Shown piece after piece: positions 46,603-54,885 of a DNA stretch of 64,000 bases; within the stretch, counting starts at the first letter, position 1, and the number at the start of each line of letters is the position of its first letter. Source of the stretch: Poriferisodalis sp965237655 (GTDB lineage: Bacteria > Actinomycetota > Acidimicrobiia > Acidimicrobiales > Poriferisodalaceae). The stretch covers positions 1,116,001 through 1,180,000 of the forward strand of contig NZ_CBDEGB010000001.1 in assembly GCF_965237655.1 (NCBI RefSeq), written 5' to 3'. Both the position numbers and the translations under genes were made by a program. A model generated the notes under the pieces. It searched no databases, was not told the DNA's origin, and saw only the letters and a list, made by a program, of their open reading frames with translations.

Positions 46603-47376
46603 CTACTGGACGCGTTCGGTGCCGTCCGCGGCCGACTTTGCGGGGTCGCAGACGAATCGGATCGCGGGAATCTCGATGTCCTCAAGCGACACCGAACAGC
46701 TCACGACCCAGTACGGATCGAGCAGCCGCTGACCCCATGCCTCGGCATCGAATGCATCGATACGGGCGGCGAGTCGCTCGACGCGGGACGGCACGTGATG
46801 TGTCTCGACCTGGACGAGCCGTAGCCCCAGCGGGGTGTGCGCCAAGTTCATCGAACCGACGTGCTGAAGGTCGCCAACCGACAGCGGATCGGGATCGAGG
46901 GCGCTCACCGCGAGCATCGGCTCAGCGCCGTTTCGACGTGCCGCGCCGTCACCCGCTCCGCCGCTCGAGGCCACCGTCAGGTCGACTCCGTCGTAGTGGC
47001 GCCGCAACGCCACTTCGGCGCGCTGTGCGGGGAATCCGAGTTGAGACCGCAAGCCTGCGACGGCGTCGTTCGTGGTAGCTGCTGCACCGATACAGAACGT
47101 TCGGGCGCGGGCACCGCTGCGGCACACGACCCGAACGGATACGGCACTGAACGCCCCCCATGGTGAGTCGCCCACATCCCAGGCGAGCAGTGACATTACG
47201 GGCGGCACGATGGGGTGCAGTGCTGGCGGCAGGACTTCCTCGCGGGCGCCGCGCCGCAACTCGGCGACCAGCGAGAGACCGGTGACACCGCTCAGCGTGA
47301 TGGGTTCGCTGCCGAACGACTCGATTTCCGCTGCGTCTGCAGCCAACTCGTCGACCGACGCAGTTCCCGAGATCAT
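46603..47376 (-). CDS. Possible acetoacetate-decarboxylase-fold protein
   Basis: From ATG 47376, overlapping the stop of the LLM gene (ATGA), the 257-residue protein reads MISGTASVDELAADAAEIES. The pattern LPPALHPIVPPVMSLLAWDV, then WGAFSAVSVRVVCRSGARAR and LRSQLGFPAQRAEVALRRHY, resembles acetoacetate decarboxylase-like proteins in its opening PP motif and beta-rich core. I cannot see the canonical Schiff-base Lys with confidence, so catalysis is uncertain. It probably acts in the same pathway as the overlapping LLM oxidoreductase. Confidence 0.45.
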   Translation of the reverse strand: MISGTASVDELAADAAEIESFGSEPITLSGVTGLSLVAELRRGAREEVLPPALHPIVPPVMSLLAWDVGDSPWGAFSAVSVRVVCRSGARARTFCIGAAATTNDAVAGLRSQLGFPAQRAEVALRRHYDGVDLTVASSGGAGDGAARRNGAEPMLAVSALDPDPLSVGDLQHVGSMNLAHTPLGLRLVQVETHHVPSRVERLAARIDAFDAEAWGQRLLDPYWVVSCSVSLEDIEIPAIRFVCDPAKSAADGTERVQ

Positions 47377-48578
47377 CGGCTCGCCCCGGTGGAGGTCGTT
47401 GACGAGGTGGCCGCATTCGATTTGCCGACGACGGGAAGGGTGGTCGGCGTCAACACTGGCTGTGCCCGTTCGGCCGGGGTTTGGAACTGCGGGATGACCT
47501 CGGTCGCGAACAGTCGCAGGCTGTCGAGCACTTGCTCTTGGGGGATCATCTCCATGGCGTTGAGCAGGAAGTTGATGCCGGTCACGCCGACGTCCTCCCA
47601 CTTGCGGATGGTCCGTACGAGGTGGTCGGGATCGCCGATGCCGACGCCTTCGGGCAGGCCCTTGGCTGCGCTCGGGTCGTCGGCCGCAGCGGCGTTGTTC
47701 GGGGCGGCGCGGTTGCGCAGCGCAGCCCCGGCGTTGCCGAGCGTCTGGTAGGCCCGCGTTGGATAGGCCTCGCGGGTGAAGTACAGGTGCGCGTTGGACA
47801 TGGCGAATGCGCCCACCATCGGGAGGCCCAGCGCAGCCGCTTGCCGGTAGTCCTCATGGCAGTACAGGAAGTTGAGCGTGTGGACCTGGTCGTTCACGAA
47901 GCTGCCGACGGGATCGCAGTCGGCAACCCGCCGGTAGTACTCCTTGGTTCGTCGCTCCTGTTCCGCGTACGGTGCGGCGCTCACGCCGAGACAGCCCAAG
48001 CCTCGCTCGGCAGCATCCAGTTCGGTGCCGGGCGTCGTGACGGTCACCCACATCGGCGGGTGAGGCTCCTGGAACGGCTTGGGGATGACGTTGCGCGCCG
48101 GCATTTCGAAGCGTGCGCCCTCCCAGCCGAAGTCGTCATCGGTCCACATCTTCGGGATCACCCTGACGAACTCGTCCCACGTCTTCTTGGTGTCGTCCGG
48201 GTCGGCGCAGAAACCGCCCAGCTCGGTCCAGGTGCTCGAACGTGCCGTGCCCAGCTCGAGGCGGCCATTCGAGATGATGTCGAGTGCCGCAGCGCGTTCT
48301 GCAACGCGGATCGGGTTGTTCATCTCAGGGACGCATACCACTGCGCCGTGACCCACCCGGATGCGATGTGTCTGCGCGGCGACCGCGGTCAGGAACACCT
48401 CGGGCGCGGGGCAGTGGGAGTATTCCTCAAGGAAGTGGTGCTCCACCGCCCAGACGTGGTCGAAGCCCAGCTCGTCGGCCAGCCGGCACTGTTCGAGCGC
48501 GTTGTGGTACGTCAACCACTCGTTGGCTCGGCTGAAGGGCCGCGGTACCGACAGCTCGTAGAAGATCCCGAACTTCAT
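47373..48578 (-). CDS. LLM-class flavin- or F420-dependent oxidoreductase
   Basis: The 401-residue protein starts MKFGIFYELSVPRPFSRANE and has the bacterial luciferase-like TIM barrel: LADELGFDHVWAVEHHFLEE, VAAQTHRIRVGHGAVVCVPE, NPIRVAERAAALDIISNGRL and ELGTARSSTW. These are group-specific motifs of flavin-utilising monooxygenases and F420-dependent reductases; sequence alone does not separate FMN from F420. Another conserved part is PPMWVTVTTPGTELDAAERG. The last 40 residues are low-complexity. Its stop overlaps the next gene start. The substrate is unknown. Confidence 0.85.
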   Translation of the reverse strand: MKFGIFYELSVPRPFSRANEWLTYHNALEQCRLADELGFDHVWAVEHHFLEEYSHCPAPEVFLTAVAAQTHRIRVGHGAVVCVPEMNNPIRVAERAAALDIISNGRLELGTARSSTWTELGGFCADPDDTKKTWDEFVRVIPKMWTDDDFGWEGARFEMPARNVIPKPFQEPHPPMWVTVTTPGTELDAAERGLGCLGVSAAPYAEQERRTKEYYRRVADCDPVGSFVNDQVHTLNFLYCHEDYRQAAALGLPMVGAFAMSNAHLYFTREAYPTRAYQTLGNAGAALRNRAAPNNAAAADDPSAAKGLPEGVGIGDPDHLVRTIRKWEDVGVTGINFLLNAMEMIPQEQVLDSLRLFATEVIPQFQTPAERAQPVLTPTTLPVVGKSNAATSSTTSTGASR

Positions 48579-48640
48579 CGCGCAGTTCTAGCCCACCAGC
48601 GTCATTCCCCGTCGGGGCGGCAACCAGTCGTTGGACTGGG

Positions 48641-49820
48641 TCAGATGTCGATGCGGTAGAGCTCGGCGGCGTTGAGCGACATGATCCGCTCGACGTCGTC
48701 AAGGGGAATGCCCTCAAGCGCCTTGACCAGATCGTGGTCGTCACGGGGATACAGGCACGTGGGGTGTGGGAAGTCGGTCTCGAACATCAGCGACTGCGCG
48801 CCGACGTACTCGACCGTTGGCCGCACCGTGGACCGCTCGAACCAGAAGCAGCCGTAGAACTGGCGCCGGAAGTAGTCCGAGGGCAGCATCGACAGCTCGG
48901 CCAGCTCGTTGGGCGCCGTCTCGTGCATCTGGTGGTCGAGCACTTCCAAGAAAAACGGCAGCCAGCCAACGCCGCTTTCGACCGAGACGAACTTCAGCTC
49001 CGGGAAGCGCTCGGGTACCCCGGAGTAGATCATGTTGCCTACGACCCGGGCGTTGCCCATGAACAGGTTCGCCGAGCCCACCGCCAAGCGGCGTTCGGGG
49101 CCGAACGACGGCCACGGCGCCTTGCCGTAGTAGTCCAAGTTGCCCTTGGACGAGCCGATATGGAAGTTCACAGGCATCCGCAGGTCCGAGCACACCTGCC
49201 ACACGGGATCCCAATGCGGCATCGCCATGTCGGGCAGGCCCGCCTCCTCGGGGTTCGAGCAGGTCACGATGCCTCGCAGGCCGTTTGAGTGACAGCGCTC
49301 TATCTCCCGCACCGCGGCGTCGAGATCCCACCACGGCAGCAGAGCCATGCCGAACACTCGCTGGCCGCTGGCCGCTGGCCTCCTGGAACTCGGCGAGAGC
49401 ATCGTTGTAGATCTCGACTGAGATGATCCGCAGCGCGTCGTCGGGCGATTTCAGAAAGTTCTGATTTCCGAAGCCGGCCACGTTCGGGTACATGATCTGC
49501 GCTTCGATGCCCAGTTGGTCCAGCATCTCGACCCGCGCCTCGGCGTCGTAGCTGGCGCGATGCACCATCTCGTTGTCGAAGTCGAAGAACACCGTGCCAG
49601 TGACCTTCTCGCCATCGGGGCCGAGAACCGACGACGCGATGGGCAGGCCGATCGGGATCGAGTCGTCGAACCACCAGCGGCGCTTGCCGTCCTTGGTGGT
49701 CATCCGCGGCACCCGGTCTCGGTACTTCGCAGGCGCGCGCGACGTCCACAGGTCATAGGGCTCGGACCAGTGGCTGTCTGTGTCGATGATCTTGAGATCG
49801 TCGAGGATGGTGCCGCTCAT
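48641..49820 (-). pseudogene. Amidohydrolase (Amidohydro_2), frameshifted by 7-bp duplication
   Basis: The ATG at 49820 gives MSGTILDDLKIIDTDSHWSE (D-x-D/H metal motif) and runs to QEASGQRPASVRHG, where the frame is lost. The other frame picks up ASGQRVFGMALLPWWDLDAA and continues through PVNFHIGSSKG, PELKFVSVESGVGWLPFFLE and LMFETDFPHPTCLYPRDD to a TGA at 48641. The break is a tandem duplication of 7 bp (CTGGCCG units at 49361-49380); removing one unit restores about 390 residues. The family includes decarboxylases and hydrolases of aromatic or other ring compounds. A paralogue is intact at 60384-61598. Confidence 0.75.
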
Positions 49821-49848
49821 CGCCCCAGAGGCCGTTGTTCGGGGCCGG

Positions 49849-50523
49849 TCAGCCGACCGGCGCGACGGTCACCGGACGCTCGCCGAACTCAGGGCGCTCG
49901 GTGCGGGTCTTCTTCAGCTCCCAGAAGCCGTCCACATCCATCATGGCGATCATGCCGTCCCACAGCTTCAGAGCATCTTCGCCCTTGGGCGCCCGTGTGA
50001 TCACCGGGCCGAAGATCCCGACGCGCTCGCCGTCGCTGCGGTCGAGGGCGATAATCGGCGTGCCCACATCAGTGCCGACAAGCGCCAAACCCTCGTCCAT
50101 GCGCGAGCGGATCTCGGCGTCCCACGACTCGTCCGTCGCTGCCTTGGCGTGCTCGGGATCGATCCCCAGCTCTTCGAGTGCCTTCGCAATGTCGAAATCG
50201 CGGTCGTCGTCGTGGTGGATGCGGCTCGCGAAGTCCCAGTAGACGCCAAACACGGCATCGTCGCCCTCCGCGGCGCGGATCGACTCCATCACCCGCAGAT
50301 GCCCGTGGGTGCCCACGACTGCGTCGTAGTACGGGCTGTCTGTTGGCGGCTCGTTCTTGAACAGCAGGCTGATCGGTTGCCACTTGACATTCAGGTTGCG
50401 CTCGGAAGCGACTTCATCAACGACCCACCTGGCCGTCACCCAGCACCAGGGTCAGATGGGGTCCACCCAGAATTCGATTTCGGCGGCCGTGGCCTCCGCG
50501 TCCGTGCCCGTGTCAGTTGCCAT
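49849..50523 (-). CDS. DsbA-family (Rv2466c-like) protein with TGA at the catalytic Cys: candidate selenoprotein
   Basis: From ATG 50523 the frame reads MATDTGTDAEATAAEIEFWV, then DPI, an in-frame TGA (50452-50454), then PWCWVTARWVVDEVASERNL to a stop at 49849. Mycothiol-dependent DsbA relatives such as mycobacterial Rv2466c have DPxCPWCW here, so TGA replaces exactly the nucleophilic Cys of the CPWC motif. The rest fits that family well (DVGTPIIALD, GPVITRAPKGEDALKLWDG, ELKKTRTERPEF) for 224 residues including the TGA. Selenocysteine is the natural reading. A TGC-to-TGA mutation or read error is the alternative; a start after the TGA (GTG 50439) would give a protein without its active site. 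Confidence 0.7.
50428..50454 (-). promoter_or_regulatory. Possible SECIS-like hairpin after the TGA
   Basis: On the coding strand the TGA is followed after one base by CCTGGT (50450-50445), an 11-base loop with GGGTG (50444-50434) and GCCAGG (50433-50428). The arms can form six pairs including one G-U. Bacterial SECIS elements lie directly downstream of UGA and carry a GU-containing loop, so this is compatible. The stem is short and the match is not diagnostic. Confidence 0.3.
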
Positions 50524-50590
50524 CAGCGCAATCTACCTGTGGCGTGCGGCACATTTCTGTGGGTCACCGAAGCGGCGAGAGGCAAGGCCG

Positions 50591-53275
50591 TTACAGCGGG
50601 GTGCCGTCGGGGTGCAGGTAGTCCCGGGTGATGTGGCCCTCGTCGCACAGCGCCTGCCATTCGGCGTCATCGAGGCCCAGGATCTGCCGGAAGACGTATT
50701 CGTTGGCGTCGCCCAGGATCCCGATCGGACGCCACGGCATCTCAGGGCCGTCCCAGCCCCACTGGCGCCCCGGAAAGCTGTGCCAGCCCTGCTCGACCGA
50801 GCCGTTCTGGCGGAACCAGCAGCGGTCCGCCATCTGCGGATCGGCCCGCAATTGCGACTCTCGCAGCACCGGCCCCCCAGGCACCTCAGCCTGCTGGCAC
50901 TGATGGAAAACCTCGGCCGAGGTGAGCTGTTCGGTCCAGGCGCTGATGCGAACGTCGATCTCATCGTGGTGCGCCATGCGGCCATCGAGTGTCGCGAACC
51001 GCTCGTCGGCCTCAAGACCCGGTACTCCTTCGCCAGCGCCCCGATCCAGCAAGGCAGCGAGCGCCTGCCAGTCGGCGTCGTTCTCGCACGCGATGACGGC
51101 CCACTCGTCGTCCTGGTCCGGGCGGGCGGGGTCCACAGCGCAGCGGTAGCAACCCTGAGGCGCACGTGCCACGGACCGGTTGCCGAGCGGGTGATGACGG
51201 GTTCCGTTGGCTGCAGCGTCGATGAAGTACTCGCCGATGTGCTGCATTACGTTTTCCGATTGAGAGAACTCGATCAGCTCGCCAACACCCGTTCTGCCAC
51301 TGTCGCCCGCGCCCATGGCACCGGCACCATCGCGCTTGCCCAGTAGCCCGAGCACAGCGAAAGCAGCCGTCGCAGCGCTGGCGGGGTCCATGTGGAAGAC
51401 CGACGTCAGGCTCGTGGGGTCGTCGTCGGCGTAGCCCCGCAGACCGGTCAGCCCGCACATCGACTCGAAATTGGCGCCGAAGCCCAGCCAATCGGCCGAC
51501 GGGCCATCGAGTCCCATCGGCGGCATCCGCAGCATGATCACCCGTGGGTTTGCCGCGTGGACCGTCTCCCAGTCCAGGCCCAGCTTCGCCAGCACGCCGA
51601 GGGAGTTGTTCTCCACGATCACATCGACGTGGTCCACGAGCCGCAGCAGCGTTTCGCGACCCAGCTCAGTGCGCGGATCCAGCGTGCAGCTCAGCTTGCC
51701 CCGGCCGTGGGAGCTGAACATGTTCTGCCGGTTCCACGGCCGCGGTCCCGGGTCATTGTCCGGATACCCCGACAGCGGCCCCAGTTCGCGCACGACTTCG
51801 GCAGGCGGGCGCGCCATCAGGCCCCTGGTGGCTGTCGGGAAGACGAACGGATTGTCGACCCGGATCACCTCGGCGCCGAGATCCGACAGGTACATCGTGC
51901 AGCCAGGACCCGCCCACACCACCGTGAGATCCAGGATCCGGATGCCGTCCAGCGGGAGGCGGGGTGGTTCGTAATGGGCCAGTCCATCGGGGTTGTCCGA
52001 GCTTGTTGGAGCACCGTTGGCGGGGCGTTCAGCGACGCGGGCACGTATCGCAGCGTCGTGCTCTCCGAGCAACGGCGCCCGGGTCGGCACGTCGGGCCGT
52101 GCGTCCGACGACGAATTCGAGTCCGAGTGCAAGCGGAATGGCGCGGTCAGCTGGGTCACGGTCCCGGCCACGGGATGTGCGACCGGGACGAAGACACTGC
52201 GGGCTGCAAAGTGCTCGTCTGTGAGCACGTCGACGGGAGCGTTCAGCGGCGTCACTCCCCACTTGTGCACCTGCGCCGCTGCAGCCACGCTCGCCTTGGT
52301 GTGGCTGAAGAGCCACGGGTACAAAGCGGTCTCGACCATGTCGGGCAGGTCAGGATCGAAGACCCACCCGGGATTCGCGAATCGATCGGCCAGCGAATCC
52401 TCGCCATCGCCATCACCGAGCCCAAGTCCGGCCGCAGCCAGTGTCTGCACCATGCGGGGCGTCCAGTTGGGGAGCGTGAACACGAGGGCCCAGCCGTCCG
52501 ACACGGGGTAGAAGCCGACCGGGGACGCCCGCTGCGGCTGACGGGGCTCGCGGGCCACGTCGGTACCGGTGTACGCCTGGTAGATGAGGTAGGACGTGCG
52601 CCGGTCGATCGTGCCTGCTTGGGCCTCGAACGCTGACACGTCCACATGAGCGGGCCGGCCGCTGCGCTGGCTGATCTGGAAAGCAGCCAGCGTCGGTACC
52701 GCTGCCAGGTTGCCGACTTGGTACGAGGTGACGTCGCCGCTCAGTTTCACCGGCTCGCGCTCGTCGATGCCGGTGCCCCACATTGGGCCGCCCATCGCGT
52801 ACGTGACGATGTCGCTGCCTCGATAGCCGGCCTCCGCATAGGGGCCGGTCTGGCCGAACGGGGTGATCGAAGTCAGCACGATGCCCGGTCGCAGACGGCA
52901 CATGGTGTCGTAGCTCAGCCCGAGGGTGTTGAGGTGGCCGGGCGCGAAGGACTCGATCACGATGTCGGACTCCGCGACGAGCGCCCGGACGAACTCAAGG
53001 TCGTTCGCACTGGGTGACGGGCTTCCCAGGTCTGCCACCACGCTGCGCTTGTTGGTGCTGAGATGCAGGAACAGCGGCGATCGTTCCAGGCTGTCTGCGT
53101 CGCGCGGCAGCGACTCAGCGTCGCCCCAGGGGCCGTGACGTCGAGCGGGGTCGCCGCCGGGCGGCTCCACCTTGATGACGTCGGCGCCGTGGTCGGCGAA
53201 GAGCTTGCCCAGGTACGGACCCGAGATTCCCGTCGCCAGTTCCAGCACTCGAATGCCGGCCAACAACTGGCTCAC
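50591..53275 (-). CDS. Double-domain family III CoA-transferase (CaiB/BaiF)
   Basis: The protein of about 894 residues starts at GTG 53275 (VSQLLAGIRVLELATGISGP); an in-frame ATG at 53320 would add 15 residues. It contains two full CaiB-like halves. Half 1 has GPYLGKLFADHGADVIKVEP and the likely catalytic Asp in KLSGDVTSYQVGNLAA. Half 2 starts near residue 435 (GIRILDLTVVWAGPGCTMYL, SDLGAEVIRVDNP) and has its Asp in SVFHMDPASAATAA. Single-domain members are about 400 residues and act as interlocked dimers, so this is a fused pair. They move CoA between carboxylic acids. It heads the minus-strand cluster that continues with the DsbA and amidohydrolase genes. Confidence 0.85.
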   Translation of the reverse strand: MSQLLAGIRVLELATGISGPYLGKLFADHGADVIKVEPPGGDPARRHGPWGDAESLPRDADSLERSPLFLHLSTNKRSVVADLGSPSPSANDLEFVRALVAESDIVIESFAPGHLNTLGLSYDTMCRLRPGIVLTSITPFGQTGPYAEAGYRGSDIVTYAMGGPMWGTGIDEREPVKLSGDVTSYQVGNLAAVPTLAAFQISQRSGRPAHVDVSAFEAQAGTIDRRTSYLIYQAYTGTDVAREPRQPQRASPVGFYPVSDGWALVFTLPNWTPRMVQTLAAAGLGLGDGDGEDSLADRFANPGWVFDPDLPDMVETALYPWLFSHTKASVAAAAQVHKWGVTPLNAPVDVLTDEHFAARSVFVPVAHPVAGTVTQLTAPFRLHSDSNSSSDARPDVPTRAPLLGEHDAAIRARVAERPANGAPTSSDNPDGLAHYEPPRLPLDGIRILDLTVVWAGPGCTMYLSDLGAEVIRVDNPFVFPTATRGLMARPPAEVVRELGPLSGYPDNDPGPRPWNRQNMFSSHGRGKLSCTLDPRTELGRETLLRLVDHVDVIVENNSLGVLAKLGLDWETVHAANPRVIMLRMPPMGLDGPSADWLGFGANFESMCGLTGLRGYADDDPTSLTSVFHMDPASAATAAFAVLGLLGKRDGAGAMGAGDSGRTGVGELIEFSQSENVMQHIGEYFIDAAANGTRHHPLGNRSVARAPQGCYRCAVDPARPDQDDEWAVIACENDADWQALAALLDRGAGEGVPGLEADERFATLDGRMAHHDEIDVRISAWTEQLTSAEVFHQCQQAEVPGGPVLRESQLRADPQMADRCWFRQNGSVEQGWHSFPGRQWGWDGPEMPWRPIGILGDANEYVFRQILGLDDAEWQALCDEGHITRDYLHPDGTPL

Positions 53276-53359
53276 GGCTGCCCCCTTGTCCGGCCCCGAA
53301 GGCCAGTCCCGACGGGGCAAGTATGACCGATGACCCAGAATCGCTAGCTCGGCGGCCCG

Positions 53360-54733
53360 TCAGCCCATCGTGGCCAGGATCGGGGCAAGCGTGACGAGCA
53401 GGTCGTCCACGTCATTGTCGGCGTCGATGCCGAGCAGGTTGGCATTGATGGCGATGCCGAGGTCGAACGCGGGCACGTATGCAGCGATAGTGCGAAAGCC
53501 CGGCACGCCGCCGCCGTGAGAGTGGACCGTCAGCCCAATGACTTCGTCGGTGCTGATGCCCAAGCCGTAGTTGTTGGCGGGATCCGGATGCCCAGTCGTC
53601 ATGAGCGCGACTTGGCTCGCATCGAGGATGTCGCCCGCGAAGAGGCCTCGGATCAGCAGCGCCACGTCGCCGATGCGCGCTTCGATGCCGCCGCCGGTCC
53701 ACCCGGCGGATCGGGCGAGTTCTTGGGGCATCGTGCCGATGTCGACGTAGATGGCGCCTTGGTGTTCGATCTGGTTGGCAGTGGTCAGTCCCAGGATCGG
53801 GCCCAGCACGTAGGCGAACGTGCCGCCGACGTACCCATTCGCGGTGGGCTCGGGCGGGAACTCGCTGGGTGTCAGGTAGGTGTGCGATAGGCCGAGCCGA
53901 TCGAACACCCGGTCCCGGATCTCATCGGCCGCCGTGTTGCCGGTGACGGCTTCGATGAGCAAGCCCGCAGCGACGTAGCCGGTGGTGTTGTAGCGGTATT
54001 CCGTGCCCAAATCGGCCACTGGTCCGTACGCCGCAGCGAACTCCAGGATCTCTTCGGGCGTTGTCGGCACATCCAGCCGTAACGCCGCAAGTTGATAGAA
54101 CTTCGTGTTGACGGCGAACTCCACGAAGCCTGAGGTGTGCCCGAGCAGGTCCCGCACGGTGACCGCCGCGGCGTGCTCGTATCCGGGTGCCCAGTCTTCG
54201 CCCAGGTACTGCGCGGCCGGTGCGTCGAGCTCGACCAGTCCCTCGGCGACGAGCTGCAGGACGACCGCCGCGGTGACGGACTTGGTTACTGACCCGATGC
54301 GGACGTGGTGATCGGGGGTCATCGGCGTGTCAGTGGCGAGATCGCTGACACCCCAGGCGAACGTGAGCGGTTCAGCACCTCCCCGGGTGACGGCGAGCAC
54401 AACGCCGGGGGCGCCGGTCTCGTCCATCCACTCCAGGACGGCAGCACTGAGCGGGTTGACGGGGTCAGCTGCAGGCTCCGCGGCCTCGGTGGTTTCAGGC
54501 GTCGATGCGGCCGTTGCCGCCGGTGCCGGGGCTTGCGTAGTGGGTGCCGGCGCCGCGGTGGTCTCCGGCGCGGCCTCAGTCGCCGGAGCGGCAGTAGTGG
54601 TTGGAGCCGCTGCCTCGGTGGCTGGCGCCACCGCTGTTGCGTCGCTCGCCGTGTCCGGTGTGGTGTCACCGGCGCTGCTGCACGCGGCTGCAAGCAAGCC
54701 GAGACCCAGCAGGGCGGACGCGAGTCGCTTCAT
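53360..54733 (-). CDS. Beta-lactamase-related serine hydrolase, lipoprotein
   Basis: The 457-residue protein starts MKRLASALLGLGLLAAACSS with a lipobox Cys near residue 18, then about 70 residues of Ala/Thr/Pro/Glu linker. The serine hydrolase domain follows (class C beta-lactamase/D-Ala-D-Ala peptidase fold). Motifs are SVTK (Ser nucleophile and Lys), YNT in the YxN position (EYRYNTTGYVA), and HSHGGG near the end in place of KTG. Such proteins are esterases or peptidases; a resistance role cannot be claimed. It is anchored outside the membrane. It stands alone, with the divergent ligase gene starting 152 bp away. Confidence 0.85.
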   Translation of the reverse strand: MKRLASALLGLGLLAAACSSAGDTTPDTASDATAVAPATEAAAPTTTAAPATEAAPETTAAPAPTTQAPAPAATAASTPETTEAAEPAADPVNPLSAAVLEWMDETGAPGVVLAVTRGGAEPLTFAWGVSDLATDTPMTPDHHVRIGSVTKSVTAAVVLQLVAEGLVELDAPAAQYLGEDWAPGYEHAAAVTVRDLLGHTSGFVEFAVNTKFYQLAALRLDVPTTPEEILEFAAAYGPVADLGTEYRYNTTGYVAAGLLIEAVTGNTAADEIRDRVFDRLGLSHTYLTPSEFPPEPTANGYVGGTFAYVLGPILGLTTANQIEHQGAIYVDIGTMPQELARSAGWTGGGIEARIGDVALLIRGLFAGDILDASQVALMTTGHPDPANNYGLGISTDEVIGLTVHSHGGGVPGFRTIAAYVPAFDLGIAINANLLGIDADNDVDDLLVTLAPILATMG

Positions 54734-54885
54734 GCGCGAAGCGTACGGACCCAGCGGAGAGCGAGCGAGTCATCGGCGCCAGCGGTAGGCGACTGTGTCG
54801 CTGCTCGCGCCCGTTCTGGCGCGCCGCAACGACACCTGCGAGTATCTGCCGTGATCTCTGTCCGCGCGGGCCACAGGGGGCTGTT

